Positions 39,801 through 53,877 of a stretch of 64,000 nucleotides of DNA are shown here, piece by piece. Location of the stretch: assembly GCF_910589235.1 (NCBI RefSeq), contig NW_025813622.1, positions 25,013 to 89,012 of the forward strand, written 5' to 3'. Each line of letters starts with the position of its first letter. Within the stretch, counting starts at the first letter, position 1. The position numbers and the translations under genes are program-made. The notes beneath the pieces were generated by a model. It did no database searches. It worked only from the letters and a program-made list of their open reading frames with translations, and was not told where the DNA came from. The DNA comes from Vespa crabro (lineage: Eukaryota > Arthropoda > Insecta > Hymenoptera > Vespidae).

Positions 39801-42800
39801 AGAATATAACAAGAATATAACGTTTTTACTATGTTTAAATACGCGTTTTCATATGATAATTGTCGAAAAACGTAATCGACATACGCGAATTTCGGTATAT
39901 GCGAAGATAAAATCGTGAAATCTTTAATAATACTTGTGCCACAGTTAGAAAAATGTAACCAATCGATTCAGAACATTGCATTTCATAAGATCAAACATCT
40001 ATTTTATATTGGAATCAAAGTTTTTAACATTCTTTCATATCGTATATACGATTTTTCGCTCATATACGCGTATCGTCGAAAAACGAAAACTTGAAATCTC
40101 GTTCAATTTCAATGATTTTATATTCTATCGATGCAGAATAAAGAATATAACAAGAATATAACGTTTTTACTATGTTTAAATACGCGTTTTCATATGATAA
40201 TTGTCGAAAAACTTAATCGACATACGCGAATTTCGGTATATGCGAAGATAAAATCGTGAAATCTTTAATAATACTTGTGCCACAGTTAGAAAAATGTTAC
40301 CAATCGATTCAGAACATTGCATTTCATAAGATCAAACATCTATTTTATATTGGAATCAAAGTTTTTAACATTCTTTCATATCGTATATACGATTTTTCGC
40401 TCATATACGCGTATCGTCGAAAAACGAAAACTTGAAATCTCGTTCAATTTCAATGATTTTATATTCTATCGATGCAGAATAAAGAATATAACAAGAATAT
40501 AACGTTTTTACTATGTTTAAATACGCGTTTTCATATGATAATTGTCGAAAAACGTAATCGACATACGCGAATTTCGGTATATGCGAAGATAAAATCGTGA
40601 AATCTTTAATAATACTTGTGCCACAGTTAGAAAAATGTTACCAATCGATTCAGAACATTGCATTTCATAAGATCAAACATCTATTTTATATTGGAATCAA
40701 AGTTTTTAACATTCTTTCATATCGTATATACGATTTTTCGCTCATATACGCGTATCGTCGAAAAACGAAAACTTGAAATCTCGTTCAATTTCAATGATTT
40801 TATATTCTATCGATGCAGAATAAAGAATATAACAAGAATATAACGTTTTTACTATGTTTAAATACGCGTTTTCATATGATAATTGTCGAAAAACCTAATC
40901 GACATACGCGAATTTCGGTATATGCGAAGATAAAATCGTGAAATCTTTAATAATACTTGTGCCACAGTTAGAAAAATGTTACCAATCGATTCAGAACATT
41001 GCATTTCATAAGATCAAACATCTATTTTATATTGGAATCAAAGTTTTTAACATTCTTTCATATCGTATATACGATTTTTCGCTCATATACGCGTATCGTC
41101 GAAAAACGAAAACTTGAAATCTCGTTCAATTTCAATGATTTTATATTCTATCGATGCAGAATAAAGAATATAACAAGAATATAACGTTTTTACTATGTTT
41201 AAATACGCGTTTTCATATGATAATTGTCGAAAAACGTAATCGACATACGTGAATTTCGGTATATGCGAAGATAAAATCGTGAAATCTTTAATAATACTTG
41301 TGCCACTGTTAGAAAAATGTTACCAATCGATTCAGAACATTGCATTTCATAAGATCAAACATCTATTTTATATTGGAATCAAAGTTTTTAACATTCTTTC
41401 ATATCGTATATACGATTTTTCGCTCATATACGCGTATCGTCGAAAAACGAAAACTTGAAATCTCGTTCAATTTCAATGATTTTATATTCTATCGATGCAG
41501 AATAAAGAATATAACAAGAATATAACGTTTTTACTATGTTTAAATACGCGTTTTCATATGATAATTGTCGAAAAACGTAATCGACATACGCGAATTTCGG
41601 TATATGCGAAGATAAAATCGTGAAATCTTTAATAATACTTGTGCCACAGTTAGAAAAATGTTACCAATCGATTCAGAACATTGCATTTCATAAGATCAAA
41701 CATCTATTTTATATTGGAATCAAAGTTTTTAACATTCTTTCATATCGTATATACGATTTTTCGCTCATATACGCGTATCGTCGAAAAACGAAAACTTGAA
41801 ATCTCGTTCAATTTCAATGATTTTATATTCTATCGATGCAGAATAAAGAATATAACAAGAATATAACGTTTTTACTATGTTTAAATACGCGTTTTCATAT
41901 GATAATTGTCGAAAAACGTAATCGACATACGCGAATTTCGGTATATGCGAAGATAAAATCGTGAAATCTTTAATAATACATGTGCCACAGTTAGAAAAAT
42001 GTTACCAATCGATTCAGAACATTGCATTTCATAAGATCAAACATATATTTTATATTGGAATCAAAGTTTTTAACATTCTTTCATATCGTATATACGTTTT
42101 TTCGCTCATATACGCGTATCGTCGAAAAACGAAAACTTGAAATCTCGTTCAATTTCAATGATTTTATATTCTATCGATGCAGAATAAAGAATATAACAAG
42201 AATATAACGTTTTTACTATGTTTAAATACGCGTTTTCATATGATAATTGTCGAAAAACGTAATCGACATACGCGAATTTCGGTATATGCGAAGATAAAAT
42301 CGTGAAATCTTTAATAATACTTGTGCCACAGTTAGAAAAATGTTACCAATCGATTCAGAACATTGCATTTCATAAGATCAAACATCTATTTTATATTGGA
42401 ATCAGAGTTTTTAACATTCTTTCATATCGTATATACGATTTTTCGCTCATATACGCGTATCGTCGAAAAACGAAAACTTGAAATCTCGTTCAATTTCAAT
42501 GATTTTATATTCTATCGATGCAGAATAAAGAATATGACAAGAATATAACGTTTTTACTATGTTTAAATACGCGTTTTCATATGATAATTGTCGAAAAACG
42601 TAATCGACATACGCGAATTTCGGTATATGCGAAGATAAAATCGTGAAATCTTTAATAATACTTGTGCCACAGTTAGAAAAATGTTACCAATCGATTCAGA
42701 ACATTGCATTTCATAAGATCAAACATCTATTTTATATTGGAATCAAAGTTTTTAACATTCTTTCATATCGTATATACGATTTTTCGCTCATATTCGCGTA

Positions 42801-43306
42801 TCGTCGAAAAACGAAAACTTGAAATCTCGTTCAATTTCAATGATTTTATATTCTATCGATGCAGAATAAAGAATATAACAAGAATATAACGTTTTTACTA
42901 TGTTTAAATACGCGTTTTCATATGATAATTGTCGAAAAACGTAATCGACATACGCGAATTTCGGTATATGCGAAGATAAAATCGTGAAATCTTTAATAAT
43001 ACTTGTGCCACAGTTAGAAAAATGTTACCAATCGATTCAGAACATTGCATTTCATAAGATCAAACATCTATTTTATATTGGAATCAAAGTTTTTAACATT
43101 CTTTCATATCGTATATACGATTTTTCGCTCATATACGCGTATCGTCGAAAAACGAAAACTTGAAATCTCGTTCAATTTCAATGATTTTATATTCTATCGA
43201 TGCAGAATAAAGAATATAACAAGAATATAACGTTTTTACTATGTTTAAATACGCGTTTTCATATGATAATTGTCGAAAAACGTAATCGACATACGCGAAT
43301 TTCGGT
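36817..43306. repeat. Near-consensus monomers with dispersed 10- and 13-monomer echoes
   Basis: About 19 monomers, most with zero or one change. The pair CCTAATC plus ATACGTGAA occurs at 37485/37840 and again at 40895/41250, exactly 3410 bp (10 monomers) apart. CCACAATTA at 37557 echoes 33124 at 13 monomers. The remaining changes look private, for example AATCAGAG near 42405, GAATATGAC near 42536 and CATATTCGCG near 42794. Nothing other than satellite is present. Confidence 0.8.
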
Positions 43307-46300
43307 ATATGCGAAGATAAAATCGTGAAATCTTTAATAATACTTGTGCCACAGTTAGAAAAATGTTACCAATCGATTCAGAACATTGCATTTCATAAGA
43401 TCAATCATCTATTTTATATTGGAATCAAAGTTTTTAACATTCTTTCATATCGTATATACAATTTTTCGCTCATATACGCTTATCGTCGAAAAACGAAAAC
43501 TTGAAATCTCGTTCAATTTCAATGATTTTATATTCTATCGATGCAGAATAAAGAATATAACAAGAATATAACGTTTTTACTATGTTTAAATACGCGTTTT
43601 CATATGATAATTGTCGAAAAACGTAATCGACATACGCGAATTTCGGTATATGCGAAGATAAAATCGTGAAATCTTTAATAATACTTGTGCCACAGTTAGA
43701 AAAATGTTACAAATCGATTCAGAACATTGCATTTCATAAGATCAAACATCTATTTTATATTGGAATCAAAGGTTTTAACATTCTTTCATATCGTATATAC
43801 GATTTTTCGCTCATATACGCGTATCGTCGAAAAACGAAAACTTGAAATCTCGTTCAATTTCAATGATTTTATATTCTATCGATGCAGAATAAAGAATATA
43901 ACAAGAATATAACGTTTTTACTATGTTTAAATACGCGTTTTCATATGATAATTGTCGAAAAACGTAATCGACATACGCGAATTTCGGTATATGCGAAGAT
44001 AAAATCGTGAAATCTTTAATAATACTTGTGCCACAGTTAGAAAAATGTTACCAATCGATTCAGAACATTGCATTTCATAAGATCAAACATCTATTTTATA
44101 TTGGAATCAAAGTTTTTAACATTCTTTCATATCGTATATACGATTTTTCGCTCATATACGCGTATCGTCGAAAAACGAAAACTTGAAATCTCGTTCAATT
44201 TCAATGATTTTATATTCTATCGATGCAGAATAAAGAATATAACAAGAATATAACGTTTTTACTATGTTTAAATACGCGTTTTCATATGATAATTGTCGAA
44301 AAACCTAATCGACATACGCGAATTTCGGTATATGCGAAGATAAAATCGTGAAATCTTTAATAATACTTGTGCCACAGTTAGAAAAATGTTACCAATCGAT
44401 TCAGAACATTGCATTTCATAAGATCAAACATCTATTTTACATTGGAATCAAAGTTTTTAACATTCTTTCATATCGTATATACGATTTTTCGCTCATATAC
44501 GCGTATCGTCGAAAAACGAAAACTTGAAATCTCGTTCAATTTCAATGATTTTATATTCTATCGATGCAGAATAAAGAATATAACAAGAATATAACGTTTT
44601 TACTATGTTTAAATACGCGTTTTCAAATGATAATTGTCGAAAAACGTAATCGACATACGCGAATTTCGGTATATGCGAAGATAAAATCGTGAAATCTTTA
44701 ATAATACTTGTGCCACAGTTAGAAAAATGTTACCAATCGATTCAGAACATTGCATTTCATAAGATCAATCATCTATTTTATATTGGAATCAAAGTTTTTA
44801 ACATTCTTTCATATCGTATATACAATTTTTCGCTCATATACGCTTATCGTCGAAAAACGAAAACTTGAAATCTCGTTCAATTTCAATGATTTTATATTCT
44901 ATCGATGCAGAATAAAGAATATAACAAGAATATAACGTTTTTACTATGTTTAAATACGCGTTTTCATATGATAATTGTCGAAAAACGTAATCGACATACG
45001 CGAATTTCGGTATATGCGAAGATAAAATCGTGAAATCTTTAATAATACTTGTGCCACAGTTAGAAAAATGTTACAAATCGATTCAGAACATTGCATTTCA
45101 TAAGATCAAACATCTATTTTATATTGGAATCAAAGTTTTTAACATTCTTTCATATCGTATATACGATTTTTCGCTCATATACGCGTATCGTCGAAAAACG
45201 AAAACTTGAAATCTCGTTCAATTTCAATGATTTTATGTTCTATCGATGCAGAATAAAGAATATAACAAGAATATAACGTTTTTACTATGTTTAAATACGC
45301 GTTTTCATATGATAATTGTCGAAAAACGTAATCGACATACGCGAATATCGGTATATGCGAAGATAAAATCGTGAAATCTTTAATAATACTTGTGCCACAG
45401 TTAGAAAAATGTTACCAATCGATTCAGAACATTCCATTTCATAAGATCAAACATCTATTTTATATTGGAATCAAAGTTTTTAACATTCTTTCATATCGTA
45501 TATACGATTTTTCGCTCATATACGCGTATCGTCGAAAAACGAATACTTGAAATCTCGTTCAATTTCAATGATTTTATATTCTATCGATGCAGAATAAAGA
45601 ATATAACAAGAATAAAACGTTTTTACTATGCTTAAATACGCGTTTTCATATGATAATTGTCGAAAAACGTAATCGACATACGCGAATTTCGGTATATGCG
45701 AAGATAAAATCGTGAAATGTTTAATAATACTTGTGCCACAGTTAGAAAAATGTTATCAATCGATTCAGAACATTGCATTTCATAAGATCAAACATCTATT
45801 TTATATTGGAATCAAAGTTTTTAACATTCTTTCATATCGTATATACGATTTTTCGCTCATATACGCGTATCGTCGAAAAACGAAAACTTGAAATCTCGTT
45901 CAATTTCAATGATTTTATATTCTATCGATGCAGAATAAAGAATATAACAAGAATATAACGTTTTTACTATGTTTAAATACGCGTTTTCATATGATAATTG
46001 TCGAAAAACGTAATCGACATACGCGAATTTCGGTATATGCGAAGATAAAATCGTGAAATCTTTAATAATACTTGTGCCACAGTTAGAAAAATGTTACCAA
46101 TCGATTCAGAACATTGCATTTCATAAGATCAAACATCTATTTTATATTGGAATCAAAGTTTTTAACATTCTTTCATATCGTATATACGATTTTTCGCTCA
46201 TATACGCGTATCGTCGAAAAACGAAAACTTGAAATCTCGTTCAATTTCAATGATTTTATATTCTATCGATGCAGAATAAAGAATATAACAAGAATATAAC

Positions 46301-49300
46301 GTTTTTACTATGTTTAAATACGCGTTTTCATATGATAATTGTCGAAAAACGTAATCGACATACGCGAATTTCGGTATATGCGAAGATAAAATCGTGAAAT
46401 CTTTAATAATACTTGTGCCACAGTTAGAAAAATGTTACCAATCGATTCAGAACATTGCATTTCATAAGATCAATCATCTATTTTATATTGGAATCAAAGT
46501 TTTTAACATTCTTTCATATCGTATATACAATTTTTCGCTCATATACGCTTATCGTCGAAAAACGAAAACTTGAAATCTCGTTCAATTTCAATGATTTTAT
46601 ATTCTATCGATGCAGAATAAAGAATATAACAAGAATATAACGTTTTTACTATGTTTAAATACGCGTTTTCATATGATAATTGTCGAAAAACGTAATCGAC
46701 ATACGCGAATTTCGGTATATGCGAAGATAAAATCGTGAAATCTTTAATAATACTTGTGCCACAGTTAGAAAAATGTTACAAATCGATTCAGAACATTGCA
46801 TTTCATAAGATCAAACATCTATTTTATATTGGAATCAAAGTTTTTAACATTCTTTCATATCGTATATACGATTTTTCGCTCATATACGCGTATCGTCGAA
46901 AAACGAAAACTTGAAATCTCGTTCAATTTCAATGATTTTATATTCTATCGATGCAGAATAAAGAATATAACAAGAATATAACGTTTTTACTATGTTTAAA
47001 TACGCGTTTTCATATGATAATTGTCGAAAAACGTAATCGACATACGCGAATTTCGGTATATGCGAAGATAAAATCGTGAAATCTTTAATAATACTTGTGC
47101 CACAGTTAGAAAAATGTTACCAATCGATTCAGAACATTGCATTTCATAAGATCAAACATCTATTTTATATTGGAATCAAAGTTTTTAACATTCTTTCATA
47201 TCGTATATACGATTTTTCGCTCATATACGCGTATCGTCGAAAAACGAAAACTTGAAATCTCGTTCAATTTCAATGATTTTATATTCTATCGATGCAGAAT
47301 AAAGAATATAACAAGAATATAACGTTTTTACTATGTTTAAATACGCGTTTTCATATGATAATTGTCGAAAAACCTAATCGACATACGCGAATTTCGGTAT
47401 ATGCGAAGATAAAATCGTGAAATCTTTAATAATACTTGTGCCACAGTTAGAAAAATGTTACCAATCGATTCAGAACATTGCATTTCATAAGATCAAACAT
47501 CTATTTTACATTGGAATCAAAGTTTTTAACATTCTTTCATATCGTATATACGATTTTTCGCTCATATACGCGTATCGTCGAAAAACGAAAACTTGAAATC
47601 TCGTTCAATTTCAATGATTTTATATTCTATCGATGCAGAATAAAGAATATAACAAGAATATAACGTTTTTACTATGTTTAAATACGCGTTTTCAAATGAT
47701 AATTGTCGAAAAACGTAATCGACATACGCGAATTTCGGTATATGCGAAGATAAAATCGTGAAATCTTTAATAATACTTGTGCCACAGTTAGAAAAATGTT
47801 ACCAATCGATTCAGAACATTGCATTTCATAAGATCAATCATCTATTTTATATTGGAATCAAAGTTTTTAACATTCTTTCATATCGTATATACAATTTTTC
47901 GCTCATATACGCTTATCGTCGAAAAACGAAAACTTGAAATCTCGTTCAATTTCAATGATTTTATATTCTATCGATGCAGAATAAAGAATATAACAAGAAT
48001 ATAACGTTTTTTCTATGTTTAAATACGCGTTTTCATATGATAATTGTCGAAAAACGTAATCGACATACGCGAATTTCGGTATATGCGAAGATAAAATCGT
48101 GAAATCTTTAATAATACTTGTGCCACAGTTAGAAAAATGTTACAAATCGATTCAGAACATTGCATTTCATAAGATCAAACATCTATTTTATATTGGAATC
48201 AAAGTTTTTAACATTCTTTCATATCGTATATACGATTTTTCGCTCATATACGCGTATCGTCGAAAAACGAAAACTTGAAATCTCGTTCAATTTCAATGAT
48301 TTTATGTTCTATCGATGCAGAATAAAGAATATAACAAGAATATAACGTTTTTACTATGTTTAAATACGCGTTTTCATATGATAATTGTCGAAAAACGTAA
48401 TCGACATACGCGAATATCGGTATATGCGAAGATAAAATCGTGAAATCTTTAATAATACTTGTGCCACAGTTAGAAAAATGTTACCAATCGATTCAGAACA
48501 TTCCATTTCATAAGATCAAACATCTATTTTATATTGGAATCAAAGTTTTTAACATTCTTTCATATCGTATATACGATTTTTCGCTCATATACGCGTATCG
48601 TCGAAAAACGAATACTTGAAATCTCGTTCAATTTCAATGATTTTATATTCTATCGATGCAGAATAAAGAATATAACAAGAATAAAACGTTTTTACTATGC
48701 TTAAATACGCGTTTTCATATGATAATTGTCGAAAAACGTAATCGACATACGCGAATTTCGGTATATGCGAAGATAAAATCGTGAAATGTTTAATAATACT
48801 TGTGCCACAGTTAGAAAAATGTTATCAATCGATTCAGAACATTGCATTTCATAAGATCAAACATCTATTTTATATTGGAATCAAAGTTTTTAACATTCTT
48901 TCATATCGTATATACGATTTTTCGCTCATATACGCGTATCGTCGAAAAACGAAAACTTGAAATCTCGTTCAATTTCAATGATTTTATATTCTATCGATGC
49001 AGAATAAAGAATATAACAAGAATATAACGTTTTTACTATGTTTAAATATGCGTTTTCATATGATAATTGTCGAAAAACGTAATCGACATACGCGAATTTC
49101 GGTATATGCGAAGATAAAATCGTGAAATCTTTAATAATACTTGTGCCACAGTTAGAAAAATGTTACCAATCGATTCAGAACATTGCATTTCATAAGATCA
49201 AACATCTATTTTATATTGGAATCAAAGTTTTTAACATTCTTTCATATCGTATATACGATTTTTCGCTCATATACGCGTATCGTCGAAAAACGAAAACTTG

Positions 49301-49444
49301 AAATCTCGTTCAATTTCAATGATTTTATATTCTATCGATGCAGAATAAAGAATATAACAAGAATATAACGTTTTTACTATGTTTAAATACGCGTTTTCAT
49401 ATGATAATTGTCGAAAAACGTAATCGACATACGCGAATTTCGGT
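43307..49444. repeat. 9-monomer (3069-bp) higher-order repeat, two near-identical copies
   Basis: Copy 1 is 43307-46375 and copy 2 is 46376-49444. At least a dozen markers recur at exactly 3069 bp, including TCAATCATC (43405/46474), CCTAATC (44305/47374), TTTTCAAATG (about 44625/47694), CGAATATCGG (about 45347/48416), ATTCCATTT, GAATACTTG, AATAAAACG, ATGCTTAAA (45631/48700), GAAATGTTTAA and TTATCAATCG. By eye I find three differences between copies: G at 43772, T at 48012 and T at 49049. Inside each copy the monomer with CAATCATC, TACAATTTT and TACGCTTATC occurs twice, four monomers apart and followed each time by TTACAAATCG. The 9-mer therefore contains an older 4+5 internal duplication. Confidence 0.93.
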
Positions 49445-52400
49445 ATATGCGAAGATAAAATCGTGAAATCTTTAATAATACTTGTGCCACAGTTAGAAAA
49501 ATGTTACCAATCGATTCAGAACATTGCATTTCATAAGATCAAACATCTATTTTATATTGGAATCAAAGTTTTTAACATTCTTTCATATCGTATATACGAT
49601 TTTTCGCTCATATACGCGTATCGTCGAAAAACGAAAACTTGAAATCTCGTTCAATTTCAATGATTTTATATTCTATCGATGCAGAATAAAGAATATAACA
49701 AGAATATAACGTTTTTACTATGTTTAAATACGCGTTTTCATATGATAATTGTCGAAAAACCTAATCGACATACGCGAATTTCGGTATATGCGAAGATAAA
49801 ATCGTGAAATCTTTAATAATACTTGTGCCACAGTTAGAAAAATGTTACCAATCGATTCAGAACATTGCATTTCATAAGATCAAACATCTATTTTATATTG
49901 GAATCAAAGTTTTTAACATTCTTTCATATCGTATATACGATTTTTCGCTCATATACGCGTATCGTCGAAAAACGAAAACTTGAAATCTCGTTCAATTTCA
50001 TTGATTTTATATTCTATCGATGCAGAATAAAGAATATAACAAGAATATAACGTTTTTACTATGCTTAAATACTCGTTTTCATATGATAATTGTCGAAAAA
50101 CGTAATCGACATACGCGAATTTCGGTATATGCGAAGATAAAATCGTGAAATCTTTAATAATACTTGTGCCACAGTTAGAAAAATGTTACCAATCGATTCA
50201 GAACATTGCATTTCATAAGATCAAACATCTATTTTATATTGGAATCAAAGTTTTTAACATTCTTTCATATCGTATATACGATTTTTCGCTCATATACGCG
50301 TATCGTCGAAAAACGAAAACTTGAAATCTCGTTCAATTTCAATGATTTTATATTCTATCGATGCAGAATAAAGAATAATACAAGAATATAACGTTTTTAC
50401 TATGTTTAAATACGCGTTTTCATATGATAATTGTCGAAAAACGTAATCGACATACGCGAATTTCGGTATATGCGAAGATAAAATCGTGAAATCTTTAATA
50501 ATACTTGTGCCACAGTTAGAAAATTGTTACCAATCGATTCAGAACATTGCATTTCATAAGATCAAACATCTATTTTATATTGGAATCAAAGTTTTTAACA
50601 TTCTTTCATATCGTATATACGATTTTTCGCTCATATACGCGTATCGTCGAAAAACGATAACTTGAAATCTCGTTCAATTTCAATGATTTTATATTCTATC
50701 GATGCAGAATAAAGAATATAACAAGAATATAACGTTTTTACTATGTTTAAATACGCGTTTTCATATGATAATTGTCGAAAAACGTAATCGACATACGCGA
50801 ATTTCGGTATATGCGAAGATAAAATCGTGAAATCTTTAATAATACTTGTGCCACAGTTAGAAAAATGTTACCAATCGATTCAGAACATTGCATTTCATAA
50901 GATCAAACATCTATTTGATATTGGAATCAAAGTTTTTAACATTCTTTCATATCGTATATACGATTTTTCGCTCATATACGCGTATCGTCGAAAAACGAAA
51001 ACTTGAAATCTCGTTCAATTTCAATGATTTTATATTCTATCGATGCAGAATAAAGAATATAACAAGAATATAACGTTTTTACTATGTTTAAATACGCGTT
51101 TTCATATGATAATTGTCGAAAAACGTAATCGACATACGCGAATTTCGGTATATGCGAAGATAAAATCGTGAAATCTTTAATAATACTTGTGCCACAGTTA
51201 GAAAAATGTTACCAATCGATTCAGAACATTGCATTTCATAAGATCAAACATCTATTTTATATTGGAATCAAAGTTTTTAACATTCTTTCATATCGTATAT
51301 ACGATTTTTCGCTCATATACGCGTATCGTCGAAAAACGAAAACTTGAAATCTCGTTCAATTTCAATGATTTTATATTCTATCGATGCAGAATAAAGAATA
51401 TAACAAGAATATAACGTTTTTACTATGCTTAAATACGCGTTTTCATATGATAATTGTCGAAAAACGTAATCGACATACGCGAATTTCGGTATATGCGAAG
51501 ATAAAATCGTGAAATCTTTAATAATACTTGTGCCACAGTTAGAAAAATGTTACCAATCAATTCAGAACATTGCATTTCATAAGATCAAACATCTATTTTA
51601 TATTGGAATCAAAGTTTTTAACATTCTTTCATATCGTATATACGATTTTTCGCTCATATACGCGTATCGTCGAAAAACGAAAACTTGAAATCTCGTTCAA
51701 TTTCAATGATTTTATATTCTATCGATGCAGAATAAAGTATATAACAAGAATATAACGTTTTTACTATGTTTAAATACGCGTTTTCATATGATAATTGTCG
51801 AAAAACGTAATCGACATACGCGAATTTCGGTATATGCGAAGATAAAATCGTGAAATCTTTAATAATACTTGTGCCACAGTTAGAAAAATATTACCAATCG
51901 ATTCAGAACATTGCATTTCATAAGATCAAACATCTATTTTATATTGGAATCAAAGTTTTTAACATTCTTTCATATCGTATATACGATTTTTCGCTTATAT
52001 ACGCGTATCGTCGAAAAACGAAAACTTGAAATCTCGTTCAATTTCAATGATTTTATATTCTATCGATGCAGAATAAAGAATATAACAAGAATATAACGTT
52101 TTTACTATGTTTAAATACGCGTTTTCATATGATAATTGTCGAAAAACGTAATCGACATACGCGAATTTCGGTATATGCGAAGATAAAATCGTGAAATCTT
52201 TAATAATACTTGTGCCACAGATAGAAAAATGTTACCAATCGATTCAGAACATTGCATTTCATAAGATCAAACATCTATTTTATATTGGAATCAAAGTTTT
52301 TAACATTCTTTCATATCGTATATACGATTTTTCGCTCATATACGCGTATCGTCGAAAAACGAAAAGTTGAAATCTCGTTCAATTTCAATGATTTTATATT

Positions 52401-53877
52401 CTATCGATGCAGAATAAAGAATATAACAAGAATATAACGTTTTTACTATGTTTAAATACGCGTTTTCATATGATAATTGTCGAAAAACGTAATCGACATA
52501 CGCGAATTTCGGTATATGCGAAGATAAAATCGTGAAATCTTTAATAATACTTGTGCCACAGTTAGAAAAATGTTACCAATCGATTCAGAACATTGCATTT
52601 CATAAGATCAAACATCTATTTTATATTGGAATCAAAGTTTTTAACATTCTTTCATATCGTATATACGATTTTTCGCTCATATACGCGTATCGTCGAAAAA
52701 CGAAAACTTGAAATCTCGTTCAATTTCAATGATTTTATATTCTATCGATGCAGAATAAAGAATATAACAAGAATATAACGTTTTTACTATGTTTAAATAC
52801 GCGTTTTCATATGATAATTGTCGAAAAACGTAATCGACATACGCGAATTTCGGTATATGCGAAGATAAAATCGTGAAATCTTTAATAATACTTGTGCCAC
52901 AGTTAGAAAAATGTTACCAATCGATTCAGAACATTGCATTTCATAAGATCAAACATCTATTTTATATTGGAATCAAAGTTTTTAACATTCTTTCATATCG
53001 TATATACGATTTTTCGCTCATATACGCGTATCGTCGAAAAACGAAAACTTGAAATCTCGTTCAATTTCAATGATTTTATATTCTATCGATGCAGAATAAA
53101 GAATATAACAAGAATATAACGTTTTTACTATGTTTAAATACGCGTTTTCATATGATAATTGTCGAAAAACGTAATCGACATACGCGAATTTCGGTATATG
53201 CGAAGATAAAATCGTGAAATCTTTAATAATACTTGTGCCACAGTTAGAAAAATGTTACCAATCGATTCAGAACATTGCATTTCATAAGATCAAACATCTA
53301 TTTTATATTGGAATCAAAGTTTTTAACATTCTTTCATATCGTATATACGATTTTTCGCTCATATACGCGTATCGTCGAAAAACGAAAACTTGAAATCTCG
53401 TTCAATTTCAATGATTTTATATTCTATCGATGCAGAATAAAGAATATAACAAGAATATAACGTTTTTACTATGTTTAAATACGCGTTTTCATATGATAAT
53501 TGTCGAAAAACGTAATCGACATACGCGAATTTCGGTATATGCGAAGATAAAATCGTGAAATCTTTAATAATACTTGTGCCACAGTTAGAAAAATGTTACC
53601 AATCGATTCAGAACATTGCATTTCATAAGATCAAACATCTATTTTATATTGGAATCAAAGTTTTTAACATTCTTTCATATCGTATATACGATTTTTCGCT
53701 CATATACGCGTATCGTCGAAAAACGAAAACTTGAAATCTCGTTCAATTTCAATGATTTTATATTCTATCGATGCAGAATAAAGAATATAACAAGAATATA
53801 ACGTTTTTACTATGTTTAAATACGCGTTTTCATATGATAATTGTCGAAAAACGTAATCGACATACGCGAATTTCGGT
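49445..53877. repeat. Mostly consensus monomers plus first copy of a 13-monomer-spaced pair
   Basis: Thirteen monomers. The pair starting at 49786 carries TTCATTGATT (50001), ATGCTTAAATACTCG, and a TA-to-AT swap (50378-50379). All reappear 4433 bp downstream at 54434 and 54811-54812. Private changes include AAATTGTTACC near 50524, TTTGATATTGG near 50915 and AAAAGTTGAAA near 52366. From about 52440 to 54078 I see no change from consensus. Confidence 0.82.
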
